Below are positions 23,453 to 33,969 of a stretch of 64,000 bases of DNA, in pieces. Within the stretch, counting starts at the first letter, position 1. Each line of letters starts with the position of its first letter. Position numbers and translations under genes: made by a program. The stretch lies in NCBI GenBank assembly GCA_009823505.1, contig VZQC01011955.1:2498914-2562913 (forward strand). The letters are read 5' to 3'. Source of the stretch: Rhizomys pruinosus. Its lineage: Eukaryota > Chordata > Mammalia > Rodentia > Spalacidae. Below the pieces are notes generated by a model. That model searched no databases and had not been told where the DNA came from. It worked only from the letters and a program-made list of their open reading frames with translations.

Positions 23453-25250
23453 ACCTGTCTGGTGAACTAGAGCACAGAGCAGCTTCAAAACCTCTTGCAG
23501 CTGAGTTTATACTGATGCATGTTCAGGCTCCTCACTCCCACTTATCTTTACTTTTTTCTTACAGGGAAATCACTGCTGTCTCCCTGAAGACCACTGGGCT
23601 TGATACCTAGATAAACAAAAAGCGAAGCCTTGACTCAGTACAGTTACTAATACTGATGTGAATGTGAACCCCAAATAGAAGGTTGGTAGTGGGAGCCAAG
23701 TCCCATCACAGTTCATGCCTAAGGGAACTTAAGGGACACAAGCTTGAACACTTCCTTCTTGGAAGGAGGTCTTAAAAAGCATCACACCAATTCCACCACA
23801 GGCCCAGAAGCACCAGCTATTGGATTTACACTCACCACCAAGGATAAAGCAAATTCAGTTTCTGGTGAATCGCTAACAACCTTTCTCCTCTCATCCTGGA
23901 TCGTGTCCCACTCCTTCTACTGTGCAAAGTATCTCAGTATTAAAAGTGCATCGTATCCAATAGACTTTTGCAATAGAAACATTAAAAAAATAAAAAACCC
24001 TCACTCTATATAAAATTAAGTTGTGCTTTCTCTTTAGAACCCAGGAATGGTTTATGTTCATAAATCTATTATATATTTCAGAGCTACAAAGCAGCCAAAC
24101 ATCATTTCCTTTTGTTGTTGTTGTTGTTTTTGAATCCCTCTCCCATCCCTGGCATGTGTAGCAACCACTAAGGTTCAAGAAACTTAGCTCTAAAATCTCT
24201 AAGATATGGTTTTCATTCTTGGCTTCAACTAACCAGAGAGAGTGAGTTGTTGCTTTTCAGGAGATCTTTCTTCTTGTCATTAACTATCGTTCTGCAATTG
24301 GTTGGGCATATAAACAAGTGGGTCTTTCAATGGAGACCAGCGTGTCAACAGAGCAGTCACAAACCTGAATGGGTGGTGCATGGCCTCCTAAGGTCTGGTT
24401 TTGTAGCAGTAACTACCTTCCACACTGTGTCTCTGAATTAGCACCTGTTTCCATGTGGTCTTCCATGTTTTTCTGTATCCCAAACCAAATGTTCTCAGAG
24501 CCAGCACAAGATGACACACACAGGATTCATCTTTCTCCAAGGGTAAACCTTTTGGCCCCCTTCAATGATCCTTTTGTGTGGAATGATATTTTTCAAGTGT
24601 GATGAACCTATATATGACATTTTATTTTTAATATTTCATCACTTGTTCTCCAAATGTATCAATAAAAAGGATAACAGTATTCATTTGCTCTTCTCTCTTC
24701 TGCTGGGAAACGGTGTTTCCAGTCTTCCTATTTTTCCTACCGCTGCCATTATGGTCTCAATCCCACACAGGGTGACACCTTGTCTCCTTCAAGCTGTGAG
24801 TGTTCCAGGCAGAGTCAGAGGCTCTTAGTGACAGGAGCTCCCTCCTATAGGCCCAGAAGTGACACTTGCCAACCACAGCCCTATTTTGTACTTGTCCAGG
24901 AGACCATGTTCACTTACTGATTCATTTCTGAGGCTGCTTACATAACAGCAAGACAGACGGCTCTCAAAGTCCTTTTGACTAAAGTATGGAGAGAAGTGCC
25001 ATTTAACATCCTTGTGGCTGGCAGCCAGGAGTCTGCAGAGCTGCTCAGATAACGGCCAGACATTGCCATGCTGGGGCAGAGAGATGCTCAGCAGCCTGGC
25101 CTGTGACTACAAAGACCAAGATGGCCCTTCCTTCCAGCTCACAAAAGAATTGATGGCAGCTGCTGAGGCAGGAGAGACCTGTATGGGGAAGGAGAGAGAG
25201 GGTGCCAGCATTGAAGTGGCCACGGCAGTGTCCCAGGCAGTGGCTCAGCT

Positions 25251-25403
25251 TTAGTCATCTTCTCTGCACATGGGCAAGTTGACGAAGGTAAAGACATTAA
25301 ACTCTATCATTATGGAGAAGCACAGGAAGACGACGTAGAGGACTAGCACATAGATGCCCAGCTTCCGGTCCAGCCGCCATTTGTTGAGGTGGATGCCAAG
25401 GAC
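25251..25403 (-). CDS. SLC24A4: SLC24A4 terminal coding exon with stop codon
   Basis: The acceptor CTTCCAG is at 25410-25404. The exon reads VLGIHLNKWRLDRKLG, a last membrane helix (IYVLVLYVVFLCFSIMIEF), then NVFTFVNLPMCREDD and a TAA stop at 25253-25251. The 153 nt are 50 codons plus stop. The short C-terminus after the final helix is typical of NCKX exchangers, and the CREDD ending is what I recall for NCKX4. The same exon continues into the 3'UTR without an intron that I can see. Confidence 0.97.
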   Translation of the reverse strand, partial: VLGIHLNKWRLDRKLGIYVLVLYVVFLCFSIMIEFNVFTFVNLPMCREDD

Positions 25404-25616
25404 CTGGAAGGAGACAGTGGGAAAGCTGGGTCCAGCAGGGTCAAGAGAGCCAAAGGGCTTTTTAACTAAAAATAGCACATAGCAAACTCCAGAACTTTCT
25501 ACACAATGTAGATTATGATCCAAGTACCAGCAGAGCTGTGACTGACATGGTGAATCCACAGGGGCTACCCTCATGGCACTGGCCTCCCCTAGAGGTAGGC
25601 CGCTTCCTCAGGGTGC

Positions 25617-25735
25617 AACGTGTCTACCCCACGGCCTCTCTAAGGGGTGAGGTCTTCCCCTTTGCCCCAGAACGTGTCTACCCCACGGCCTCTCTAAGGA
25701 CGAGGAGGTCTTCCCCTTTGCCTCAGAATGTGCCA
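25617..25735 (+). repeat. Tandem duplication, about 54 bp twice
   Basis: The unit starting AACGTGTCTACCCCACGG and ending TTCCCCTTTGCCCCAG appears at 25617-25670 and again from 25671 with small changes. A partial copy of its end also precedes it. It lies in the last SLC24A4 intron. Confidence 0.92.
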
Positions 25736-25934
25736 TCGTAATCATTTTTCACTCAGCAGACTTCCCAGGCTCAACTGAGCCACTTGAGGTGAACTTCTGC
25801 TTGGACATCCTTTGCTGTGTGCATGTGTCTGTTAGGAAGGGCACCCCCCACCACCACTGCCCTCCCTCTTGTTTCTGAATCAGGGCTTTCCAGGGCAGGA
25901 CTACAGACAGCTACCTTCATAGACCACAGAGTTC

Positions 25935-26135
25935 TGTAAGACAGACCAACCCAGTTTCAAATCCCAGCTTCGCCATTTGCCAATTCTGTGGCCTTGGACA
26001 AATTACTTAACTCCTAAGCCTTATTTCTTTTGGAAAATTGGGAGTAGTAGGAGATCCCTCCTCAGGGGTAGTAAGGATTGAATAAAGTATCACAGATGTA
26101 AAGTATGTAAGCACAGGTCTGGGCACGGGATCAGG
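25935..26135 (+). mobile_element. MIR element
   Basis: TTTCAAATCCCAGCTTCGCC, GTGGCCTTGGACAAATTACTT and AACTCCTAAGCC follow the MIR tRNA/core order, ending near GCACAGGTCTGGGCAC. Confidence 0.8.
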
Positions 26136-26192
26136 GACCGCTCTACGGTCACATCCCCATTTGTCAGCTGGGCAGGTGGGCGAGTCTTTGTG

Positions 26193-26400
26193 TGCTCACG
26201 TGGACGCATGTGCAGGTGTGGACGCGTGTGCAGGTGTGGACGTGTGTGCAGGTGTGGATGCGTGTGCAGGTGTGGACGCGTGTGCAGGTGTGGACGCGTG
26301 TGCAGGTGTGGACGCATGTGCAGGTATGGACGCGTGTGCAGGTGTGGACGCATGTGCTCACGTGGACGCATGTGCAGGTGTGGACGCATGTGCAGGTGCT
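26193..26400 (+). repeat. 18-bp minisatellite with repeated CAGGTG
   Basis: About 11 units of GTGCAGGTGTGGACGCGT with A/G variants in the CpG steps and one TGCTCACG replacement near 26350. It lies in the last SLC24A4 intron. All frames stay open because the unit is a multiple of 3. Confidence 0.95.
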
Positions 26401-26454
26401 TGTGGATGTCAGGGGACGATGCCAGCTGTCGTTTCTCAAGTGTTGTCCACCTCC

Positions 26455-26655
26455 TTTCTGAGACAGGGTCTCTCACCGAACCTGGAACTTTCCAACTTGG
26501 CTAGGCTGGCTGAGCCCCAGGGATCTGCCTGTCTCTGCTTTTCCGGAGCTAGGATTATAAGTGTGCACTGCCACGCCCCCTCCCCCCCTTTTCCGCATAG
26601 GTTCTGAACTCAGCTCCTTGTGCTTAACTGACAGAACTATCTCTCAGGCCCACAG
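26455..26655 (-). mobile_element. Diverged B1 plus ID-like composite
   Basis: Reversed B1 phrases (CTGAGACAGGGTCTCTC, AGCTAGGATTATAAGTGTGC) are followed by GTGCTTAACTGACAGAAC and CTCTCAGGCCC, a decayed tRNA-like head. This resembles a reversed B4-like fusion. Confidence 0.6.
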
Positions 26656-26793
26656 GTAACATCTTGTCAACTACACATCTCCTGGACATTAATCCTCACT
26701 GCAAGGAGGTATGTGGAGTCAGACTGGTGATGAGGCAGAATTGGGTGAAATGAAGTGTGTACGAGGCTTCTATTTTGAATGATAAAAACTCAC

Positions 26794-26859
26794 AGTGAGA
26801 GCAACGGAGCCCAGCAGCAGCACCACAGAATAGACCAGACCCCGGCTGTTGATCTTCAC
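26794..26859 (-). CDS. SLC24A4: SLC24A4 coding exon: penultimate helix
   Basis: This 66-nt exon has exactly 22 codons, VKINSRG followed by LVYSVVLLLGSVALT, so it is phase 0 at both ends. The acceptor is TTCCAG at 26865-26860 and the donor GTGAGT at 26793-26788. The hydrophobic second half is the start of a transmembrane helix that continues into the last exon. Because both phases are 0, skipping it would keep the frame but remove a membrane helix. Confidence 0.95.
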
Positions 26860-27002
26860 CTGGAAAGTCAAATACATGGGCCCTGAATCTCCCAGCTGCC
26901 CAGGCCAGTCCATTCAGCAAACCCAGCCTGCTTCAGGGTCTTCTCTCCATCCTTAGGGAAACATGGGAGTCCCTCAGATAAGCATGTGGGCATTGGAAGG
27001 AA

Positions 27003-27100
27003 CCCACAGCAAAGGGAGAGCCATAGGTTCAAATCCTGACTTGGTTCATGAGAAAGTGGCCTGGGGTAAGGACAGGCACCAGACACTGACGAACATGTAG
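27003..27100 (+). mobile_element. Possible MIR fragment
   Basis: GGTTCAAATCCTGACTTGG followed by AAGTGGCCTGGGG matches the MIR core order only weakly. Confidence 0.35.
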
Positions 27101-27266
27101 CAGACCTGGGTCCCCTCCCACAGCTACCCCCAGACTATTCTAGACACCATCAAAGAAAGCAGGTACCAAGAAGTTCCCCCAGAACTCTGGGCTGAAACTG
27201 GGTAGGGATCATTACTCTTCTCTTGGACCCCCACCTCCCCTTCCTTAGGAAGTGCCAGGGACTTAC

Positions 27267-27379
27267 TGTGGATCCGTAATTAATCACCATGGTCTGCAGG
27301 CCCCACGGGATGCCAAGCCCCACCAGGATGTCAAACACGTTGCTTCCAATGGTGTTCGAGACTGCCATGTCTCCAAGCC
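27267..27379 (-). CDS. SLC24A4: SLC24A4 coding exon: second half of the alpha-2 repeat
   Basis: The acceptor CAG is at 27382-27380 and the donor GTAAGT at 27266-27261. The 113 nt begin with two bases completing Gly from the preceding exon, then encode [20 protein letters not shown] and [27 protein letters not shown] holds the second acidic residue of the alpha-2 site; in NCKX2 the equivalent Asp575 governs K+ dependence. The exon ends in phase 0 next to VKINSRG of the following exon. No substitution is visible at motif positions. Confidence 0.97.
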
Positions 27380-27382
27380 CTG

Positions 27383-28830
27383 GGGGACAAGAAACACAGT
27401 CCTTCCATCAAGAGGTGGTCTCAGGAAACCCTCATTCTTTCTCGGAATTGCTCTATCTGTGCTGTTCAGTTGAGGAGAGTTCTTTTCTCACGGACCCTTC
27501 TTTCATGAAGCTTAAAGGGCTTTTTTTGTGGGCTGAGTTCATTGGTGGAAGTCCTATCGCCATCACTTCTTGATGTGGCTTTGTTTGGGGAAGGACTTTT
27601 AACGAGGCAATGAGACAGACAGGGCATTAGACAGAGCTCTGGTCCAGCCTGACTGGTGCCCTCAGAAAAGGAAAAATAGACGGCACACGGGAGAAAATTG
27701 TGTGAGGATAAAGTAGCCCAGGAGAGTTGGGCGAGAAGAAGGATCTTATCCACAGTCCATAGAGCTGCCCTTGTAGAGGACCCACCATGAGCTCTGCCTC
27801 ATTTAGTCTTCCTGATTAACTGAGGTTAGGGTAGGGAACACCACAGTCATATGGCAGGCGACCAAGAACACCTAATCTGTTAGTGGTCCAGTCTCAGGAT
27901 GCCTGGTCCAGGATCCTAACAAGCCATGATGTGTTCTTGTGTCCAGGCACCCACTGACCTTGGCTGGGGTCACAGAGCACCAGATCTGATTTCCGGTGGC
28001 TTCTAAAGGGTGACCTTTCTGTCTCCAGTGAAGCCATGTCACTGTTCCCTTTCCTGCCTCGCTGTCCAGGACCCTGCTAGTCACACAACTGGGGCATTTC
28101 CTCGCTTGAGATTGGGATCATGAGTCTGAGCAACATTTAGGAAAAGATTCATGCTGAAATCTGAGCGTGAAATGACGGCAGGAGGAATGAGCCTGAAGTA
28201 CAGATATCTACAGCCATAACATCCCACCCACATCAGGACTGGGAGCCTGCCTCTGTGCTGCCCACCGCTGTGCCAGGCCATTCCTTCTCCTCTGTTCTCA
28301 CTGTGGTATTCTCTTGACTACCAGCATGCACCTCTCTCAAAGTCTTTCTCCATGCCTGCCCCCAACACCATCGAGAATATCTTCAGAGTCTTGGCAGTTT
28401 AGGCCTGTGAGATAGAATTCTGGGCCCTGGTCTTCCAGGAATGAGCAGTGCCTGTTTGGGACCAGCTATTTTTACCTGGTGAGGACAGGCAGAAGACACC
28501 TGAGTTTAGAGAGGGGCAGATGGTGCTTCTCAGGAGATTCCCTGAGCTGCACAGGTGGCTGGGCGGCTATGTGAGGAGCCTTCAAGCAGTGTGACTCACA
28601 CACATTACCTGGAGCCTTTATAACATGAACATCCTGAGTGTACAGGGCTGTATAGGGCCTGGGGGTCTGGGTGTCTAGTGAGTTGCCCTGTTACTGCCTG
28701 CCAAGCCACACTTTGATCTGGAAGCCTGTAGGGAGGCCCAGGTACAGAAATGCAACTGACTTTGGACAGGGTTCTGAACCCTTTGCCATAAAGAATCTGC
28801 TCCCCCTGACCATGTCTGCTGTTCTCTGTC
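27383..28830. other. SLC24A4 intron, unique sequence
   Basis: No exon, RNA gene or clear SINE was recognised. Faint MIR-like words occur near 27770-27890. Confidence 0.4.
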
Positions 28831-28835
28831 AGGTA

Positions 28836-28937
28836 CATCAACGCCACCTTTGGACGACTGTATACCCCACATCAACGCCACCTTTGGACGACTGTACACC
28901 CCACATCAACGCCACCTTTGGACGACTGTACACCCCA
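28836..28937 (+). repeat. 34-bp minisatellite, three copies
   Basis: Three copies of a unit starting CATCAACGCCACCTTTGG and ending GTACACCCCA (28836-28869, 28870-28903, 28904-28937) differ by only one or two bases. Confidence 0.97.
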
Positions 28938-29334
28938 AGTCCTGACTTCATTCGCATTTCTTCCTCTGTAGCTAGTCTGAAAGTGTCCCACTCCAGAACC
29001 CCACTTGTCCCTTGTTCCTAAAAGAGACCTTTCATTGAACTCACTGGGCCCACAAACCCTGAAGCTTCTAGTACTACAATCCCCTGTCCCCGCCTACTCT
29101 GTGTACCACCTGTGTTTAAACCAAGCATTCTCTTGTCTTGTTGCCCTTTGCTGGTATCCAGCCAGGTAGGGGTAAATGTGTCACCCAGAGCACGTGACTG
29201 ACTCGCCCCGGGTTTATGCTATTGAACGTCAGCCGGGGCCTCATGCTCCTCAGCTTTCTTTTTACTCTCTGTAGTTGCCTAAGGAGCTGTGGTCCCCTTT
29301 CTGCTCCAATTCATATCCACTCAGAGCTCCAGGC

Positions 29335-29640
29335 TGTGACTTAATTCAGGGACCTTATAGCTGCAAACAAATATAGTTATATTGAATTAGGTGGGGTCTA
29401 ATCCAACGACATCTATCCTTATCAGAAGGAAGCGTGGCTGTAGATGCCCAGAGGGACACAGGCCATCAGGACAGAAGCAGAACCTGGAGCGGTACAAAGA
29501 GCTTCAGTCAACACCCTCAAAGAAGCAGGCCCCTCCCGGATGGAACCTGCAGAATGGACAGACCCTGCAGGCCCCAGGATTCAGACATCTAGTTACCAGA
29601 CCCATGAGTTAAGTCCGGTTGTGCAACTACACTAATGTCA
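29335..29640 (+). mobile_element. MaLR (MLT1-like) LTR remnant
   Basis: GAATTAGGTGGGGTCTAATCC, ATCCTTATCAGAAGGAAG and AGAGGGACACAGGCCATCAG follow the order of old MaLR LTRs. Confidence 0.6.
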
Positions 29641-30134
29641 GGGGCCGGCATTAAATTCTGTTCCCCTCGGCCATGGTCCCCGTTCTCTGCAGACACCTGC
29701 CCGCCACCCAGTACATTCACTCCCCCCCGCCCTCTTCTCAGGCCTTGTTCCTATCTGGGAGGGACACACCATCCTACCTTTCTTTTCAGAGCCAACCTTT
29801 CTCCTTGACACTGCCCTCTCCTCCCATCTCCTGAGATTACACATATCCTCTGGCCTCCTGCTCCCCTGAACTCAAATGCTTGCTTACCAGGAAGATCCGT
29901 GCAAGGCCACTGTGAGAGACCGTCTCCCTGGTAGGGAGAGGCAGCAAATACAAGGCCAGATTCTCAGCTCTTTTGTTTTTGTGATGGAGGACCATGAGTC
30001 ACTCCTGATCCTGTTCAACCTGGGTCCCTAAAACTGTCAAACAAGGCAAACCACTGTACGTCTTCTGAAGTTGGGAGAACAGGAAGGAGTTGCTCTATAG
30101 GACACCAGTATGTCTGTCTGGGATGGGCACAGTT

Positions 30135-30480
30135 CTTATTTGTTATGACTTGACTCTAAAGTGTCCCCCACAGACTTCTGAACACTTGTTGCTTAGATGC
30201 CGGCACTATTTGGGACACTGTGAAGTCTTTAGAAAGTGGGGCCTAGCTGATACAAGGAGACCACTACTTCCAGCCCCTGGTTCTAGCCTTGCTGTCTGCT
30301 TTCTGATTCACCGGTAATAACATCACTGTCACATCCACTGCCATGGATTGAGCTGCTCTACCTTGTGGTCCTTGCTGTAATAGGCTGAAGTCTCCTGAAA
30401 CCATCAGTCAAGATAAAGCTTTTGTCAGGCATTTTGGTCCAGCAATACAAAAGTTACTAATAAAGGCATTAGCTCATTTA
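30135..30480 (+). mobile_element. MaLR-type solo LTR
   Basis: GTTATGACTTGACTCTAAAGTG, CCCCCACAGACTTCTGAACAC and AGTGGGGCCTAGCTGATAC match MaLR LTR order in sense orientation, ending near TACAAAAGTTACTAATA. Confidence 0.6.
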
Positions 30481-31200
30481 CTGTATGACGTCTGGGCTGA
30501 GGGTCTGCCCTGTCTCACACTGACTGTTACCCACAGGACATGCCTGTTAAAATACAACCACCTGAGCAAACACTTCCAAAGATCTAGGGAGTTCATCTTA
30601 GTAGCTGTTGTAATATGGTTTTTCCTTCAGGCATAATGAGACCATCTTATATTCATCATGGAGCAGTGATAGCCTTGATCCTGTAACCATAGCAACAAAA
30701 GAAGCTGAATAGTAGTGATGGGTAGGCCTATGGCAAAGGCAATGCGGATGTTACCATTCTAAGCAGGAGAGGAGGACTTGTTAATCTGGGAGACAGGAGG
30801 CAGTAGGTAGGAGGAAGAGTCACACCATGTTCTGTGATGTCGTCACTTATAATGGGGTGGGACTGTTTTGAGGTCAATCATACGTCTGAAAGTAACCCCT
30901 CTCTCACTTATGCTCTGTAAATAATCCCAATAAACTGGTTCACCAACTTAGACTTGGGTAGCACTGTCTCATTGGTCCATTGCCAGTGTGCTATTTTATT
31001 CATGTCTCCCCAGGAAAAGTCACATGACAGCAGTAGTGTCACCACGATGGAATCTAACAAATGACAATGTGTCGATGTCACAGTCTGCTTTTTAGCAGGA
31101 CTTGACACCTACTGGTCATAAGATCTGTGGCTTGGCCAACTCTATGGGCAGAGAAGATTGGGGGTGGGGTTGCAAAGGGTTGCTGAGGGCGAGAGGTGCC
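30481..31200. other. SLC24A4 intron, unrecognised sequence
   Basis: No exon or known repeat was identified before the exon at 31213. Confidence 0.35.
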
Positions 31201-31212
31201 GAGAAACCATAC

Positions 31213-31327
31213 CTTGTCTTGCCACAATTAAGCTGGCCATGCAGTCTGGGACACTTGTGCCTGCTGCGAGGAAGGTTATGCCCATGATGACATCAGGGAT
31301 CCCAAGCGTGTATCCAATAATAGTCAC
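31213..31327 (-). CDS. SLC24A4: SLC24A4 coding exon: first half of the alpha-2 ion-binding repeat
   Basis: The acceptor CAG is at 31330-31328 and the donor GTATGG at 31212-31207. The 115 nt encode 38 codons plus one base: [26 protein letters not shown], then [16 protein letters not shown] is the signature of the alpha-2 repeat, and its Asp corresponds by family alignment to the acidic residue of NCKX2 (Asp548) needed for Ca2+ transport. The donor is slightly weak (GTATGG rather than GTAAGT). A recognisable exon with all key residues argues that the gene is functional. Confidence 0.96.
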
Positions 31328-31451
31328 CTGCAGAAGAGGCCAGGGGGATGAACTCACAGTACAACAATCCTGGAGACTCTTCTTACCCTGTGTGCTTTTA
31401 AGTTAAATGTGATATTGTGGCAACCAAGAGAGAAATCTGGACCATCTGGAC

Positions 31452-31675
31452 TTTGTTTGTTTGTTTGTTTGTTTGTTTTTAGGCAGGGTCTCATGTAGTC
31501 CAGGCTGGCCTTAAACTTGCTATATAGTAGAAGATGACCTTGAACTGGTAATCTTCCTGCCTCTACCCCCTGAGTGTTGGACGACAGGTGTGGCCACCAC
31601 ACTTGGTTTACACAGTGCTGGGGATTGAACCCTGGGCTTCATGCAAGCTAGCGAGCACTCTACCAAATGACCTAT
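31452..31675 (-). mobile_element. B1 plus ID-like composite
   Basis: (TTTG)n then reversed B1 (TTAGGCAGGGTCTCATG) followed by GTGCTGGGGATTGAACCCTGG and GCACTCTACCAAATGACC, a reversed tRNA-derived head. Confidence 0.75.
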
Positions 31676-31689
31676 AGCCCCAGCCTCTT

Positions 31690-31901
31690 TTATTATTATT
31701 ATTTTTATTATTTTTTATGTGTATGAATGTACTGTCTGCATGTAGGTTGGTGCACCTGTGTTGTGCAATGCCATAGAGGTCAGAAGAGGGTGTTGGATTC
31801 CCCTGGAACTGGAGTTAAAGACGGTTCTTAGCCACCATGTGGGTGCTGGGAATCGAACCTGGGTCCTCTGCAAGAACAGTTGGTGCTCTTAACCACTGAG
31901 C
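31690..31901 (-). mobile_element. B2-type SINE, single-block subtype, with target-site duplication
   Basis: Same family as 2442-2682 but with GGAGTTAAAGACGG instead of the internal duplication. The head is shortened by a few bases. AGCCCCAGCCTCTT flanks it at 31676-31689 and 31902-31915. Confidence 0.88.
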
Positions 31902-32344
31902 AGCCCCAGCCTCTTAAAGAAACCTTTTTGAGTGTTATTTTTTTCTGATCATGCAGTATATTTATCAATTTAAAATTTTATAAAATAAAATGAAGACAGT
32001 TAACTGCCATTTTTAAGACTGCAGACAACCACTATTAACACACTGAATTGACAGGTGGGTTCAAACATGAAGATATAGAAAATCTTTTGGAGGGCTTGCT
32101 GGACAGCAGACCACAGGGCCTCACCCCTAGAGTTCTAAGGCAAGGCCTGAGAACTTGTATTTCCAGAGTTTCCGGGTGGCTGGCGTCCAGAGGCTGCTGG
32201 TCTTGGAACCACATTTGAAAAAAACAAGACCTCTGTTTTAGATGTGCCCTTGACCTTGTGTGGGAGTGTGTCTTAGGTACAAAAGACTTACTATATACCA
32301 CCCAGTCTACAAGATCTCTTCCTTTGAGAATCCTACCTACTCTG

Positions 32345-32465
32345 TCATTTACTGCCCACTGGCGAGGAGGGCACTATTGTTATAGCAAATGAAATCCAGA
32401 GAGGTTAAGTGAAAAAGCACATGGGTACCAGCTACTAGGCAAGGAGGAAGGACTCCCAATCCTCC
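32345..32465 (-). mobile_element. MIR remnant
   Basis: GAAATCCAGAGAGGTTAAGTG is the reversed MIR core, with decayed flanks. Confidence 0.55.
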
Positions 32466-32589
32466 CAAGCCTCCCAACCAAATGTTTCAACCCTACTGCT
32501 GGTATACCAGTCTCCCCAGCAATGTGTCTATGTGTTCATCTCAGACTCGCCATCCTTCTGCCTCTTTAGGAGAAATTCCAGGAGACAGA

Positions 32590-32825
32590 CTTGCTGGAGA
32601 GACCGCTCAGCAGTTAAGAGCACTGGTTGCCTCTGGCAGAAGAACTGGATTTGAGTCCAAGCACCCACATGGCAGCTAACAACCACAGAAAAAACTCCAG
32701 CTCCGGGGGAATCCAACATGGAATCTGATCTCCCTGGGCACTGTACAACACGAGTGTACCTATATACATGCAAGCAATACAGTCATACACATAAAATATA
32801 AACAATAAAAATAGTTTTTAAAAAG
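32590..32825 (+). mobile_element. B2/B3-type SINE
   Basis: CTGGAGAGACCGCTCAGCAG, TTTGAGTCCAAGCACCCAC and CACATAAAATATAAACAATA give an older sense copy with A-rich tail. Confidence 0.82.
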
Positions 32826-33034
32826 ATGCACAAGCTTTTGGAGATCTTGAATGTTGGTTCACCTAGTCTGCCAATGATGTTTGAGATACTGACCCTTGAG
32901 AGCTGGCTGGGTCCCTGAGCAGCAGCCAGATGGAAAGTTCTAGAAGTATTTGGATCACCCTGGTTTACCTGTCAGTTCTGACTTGCCTCTTTCTAGAGAC
33001 CATGAATGGTGGTGCTCTTTAGAACTGATCATAT

Positions 33035-33435
33035 CCCAGCTCTGATGGTTCATTTTAATTTTCATCTTGGCATAATCTAGGATTATGCGGAAAGAGAAAC
33101 TCTCCAATTGAGAGACTGTCTAGGTCTATTGAGGGTTGCCTCAATTTTGTTGACTGATGTGAGAAGACCCTGTCACTGTGGGCGGCACACGTTGGGTCCT
33201 GGACAATCTAAGAGTGGAGAAAGTGAGTTGAGCGCTAACCACGTGTGTACTCATTTCTCTGTTCTTGACCATGGATGTGCTGTGATATGCCGTCTCAAGT
33301 TCCTGATGCCTTGGCCTTCCTGCTATGAAGGAAGAAAGTAACCTGGAATCACGAGCTAAAATAAGCTCTTTCTCTCTTAGGTTGCTTTTTGTCTAGGTAT
33401 TCTATCACAACAACAGAGATGAAGATAGGATATTG
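33035..33435 (-). mobile_element. Copy 3 of the unnamed rodent dispersed repeat
   Basis: Read on the minus strand it gives GTTGTGATAGAATACCTAGAC, AAAAGCAACCTAAGAG and, at the far end, AAATTAAAATGAACCATCAG, in the same order as copies 1 and 2. Confidence 0.6.
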
Positions 33436-33802
33436 GCTAATGGTGCTGGTCCCAGCCACCGTGGTGTGACTTTGGACAAGCAGGCCTGCTTTCCTTTAGC
33501 CTCGGCACTCTTGGGAGCACCACGGCAAGGGTGAGATGAGGAAGGCATGAAGAGAGTGCCTGGCCTGTGTCATGCAGCCATGGCAGAAAGTTTCCTTCTA
33601 CTTCAACCTTTTGTTTGTATTCTATGGGAACAGGCAATGAGGGTGATCAGAGTGAGGTTCTGAGAGACCCAGACTAAGGGTGCCTCCCAAGTGCTGGGCT
33701 CAGCCTTGGCACATAGTCCGTATGTGTGGATTATGGAAACGGCCCTGGGAGTAGAAACTGCAGATGGGTTTGAACTTTTTTTTATTGTTATTTTTTTATT
33801 GT

Positions 33803-33822
33803 TCTCTCTCTCTCTCTCTCTC
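33803..33822 (+). repeat. (CT)n
   Basis: Short CT run in a T-rich context. Confidence 0.95.
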
Positions 33823-33918
33823 GCTCTTTCACTGAGGGAAAGAGTCCAACATAGGACCAGGTGCTCCCTGCTCTTGAGTGAAGACAGACACAGATACAGA
33901 CATAAACACACAGACATG

Positions 33919-33922
33919 TGCG

Positions 33923-33965
<43 letters not shown>
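33919..33965 (+). repeat. (GC)n joined to (AC)n
   Basis: An alternating GC run of about 12 bp passes directly into a CA run of about 35 bp. This is alternating purine/pyrimidine throughout, the best Z-DNA candidate here. Confidence 0.97.
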
Positions 33966-33966
<1 letters not shown>

Positions 33967-33969
33967 ATT

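Larger units (their letters stand above)
18800..25250 (-). other. SLC24A4: Probable long 3'UTR of SLC24A4
   Basis: From the stop codon to about 18.8 kb I see no B1, B2, B4, ID or L1 sequence, although these occur about once per kilobase through most of the flanks. The block is AT-rich at its distal end and has several minus-strand AATAAA hexamers at about 18.8-19.2 kb. It contains a purine/pyrimidine tract at 23323-23452 and a (CT)n run at 22411-22462. The length of about 6 kb is inferred from the repeat-free extent and signals, not from transcript data. Earlier polyadenylation near 20637 or 23262 is possible. Confidence 0.6.

Noticed and set aside
25440..25574. Upstream extension of the terminal SLC24A4 frame beyond 25403
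   Set aside because: The frame stays open by chance into the intron. The CTTCCAG acceptor and the phase-0 fit with the previous exon place the boundary at 25403.
26161..26607. Repeated VDACAG and TCVHTC peptides on both strands
   Set aside because: They are read-throughs of an 18-bp DNA repeat whose unit length is a multiple of 3, not a cysteine-rich protein.
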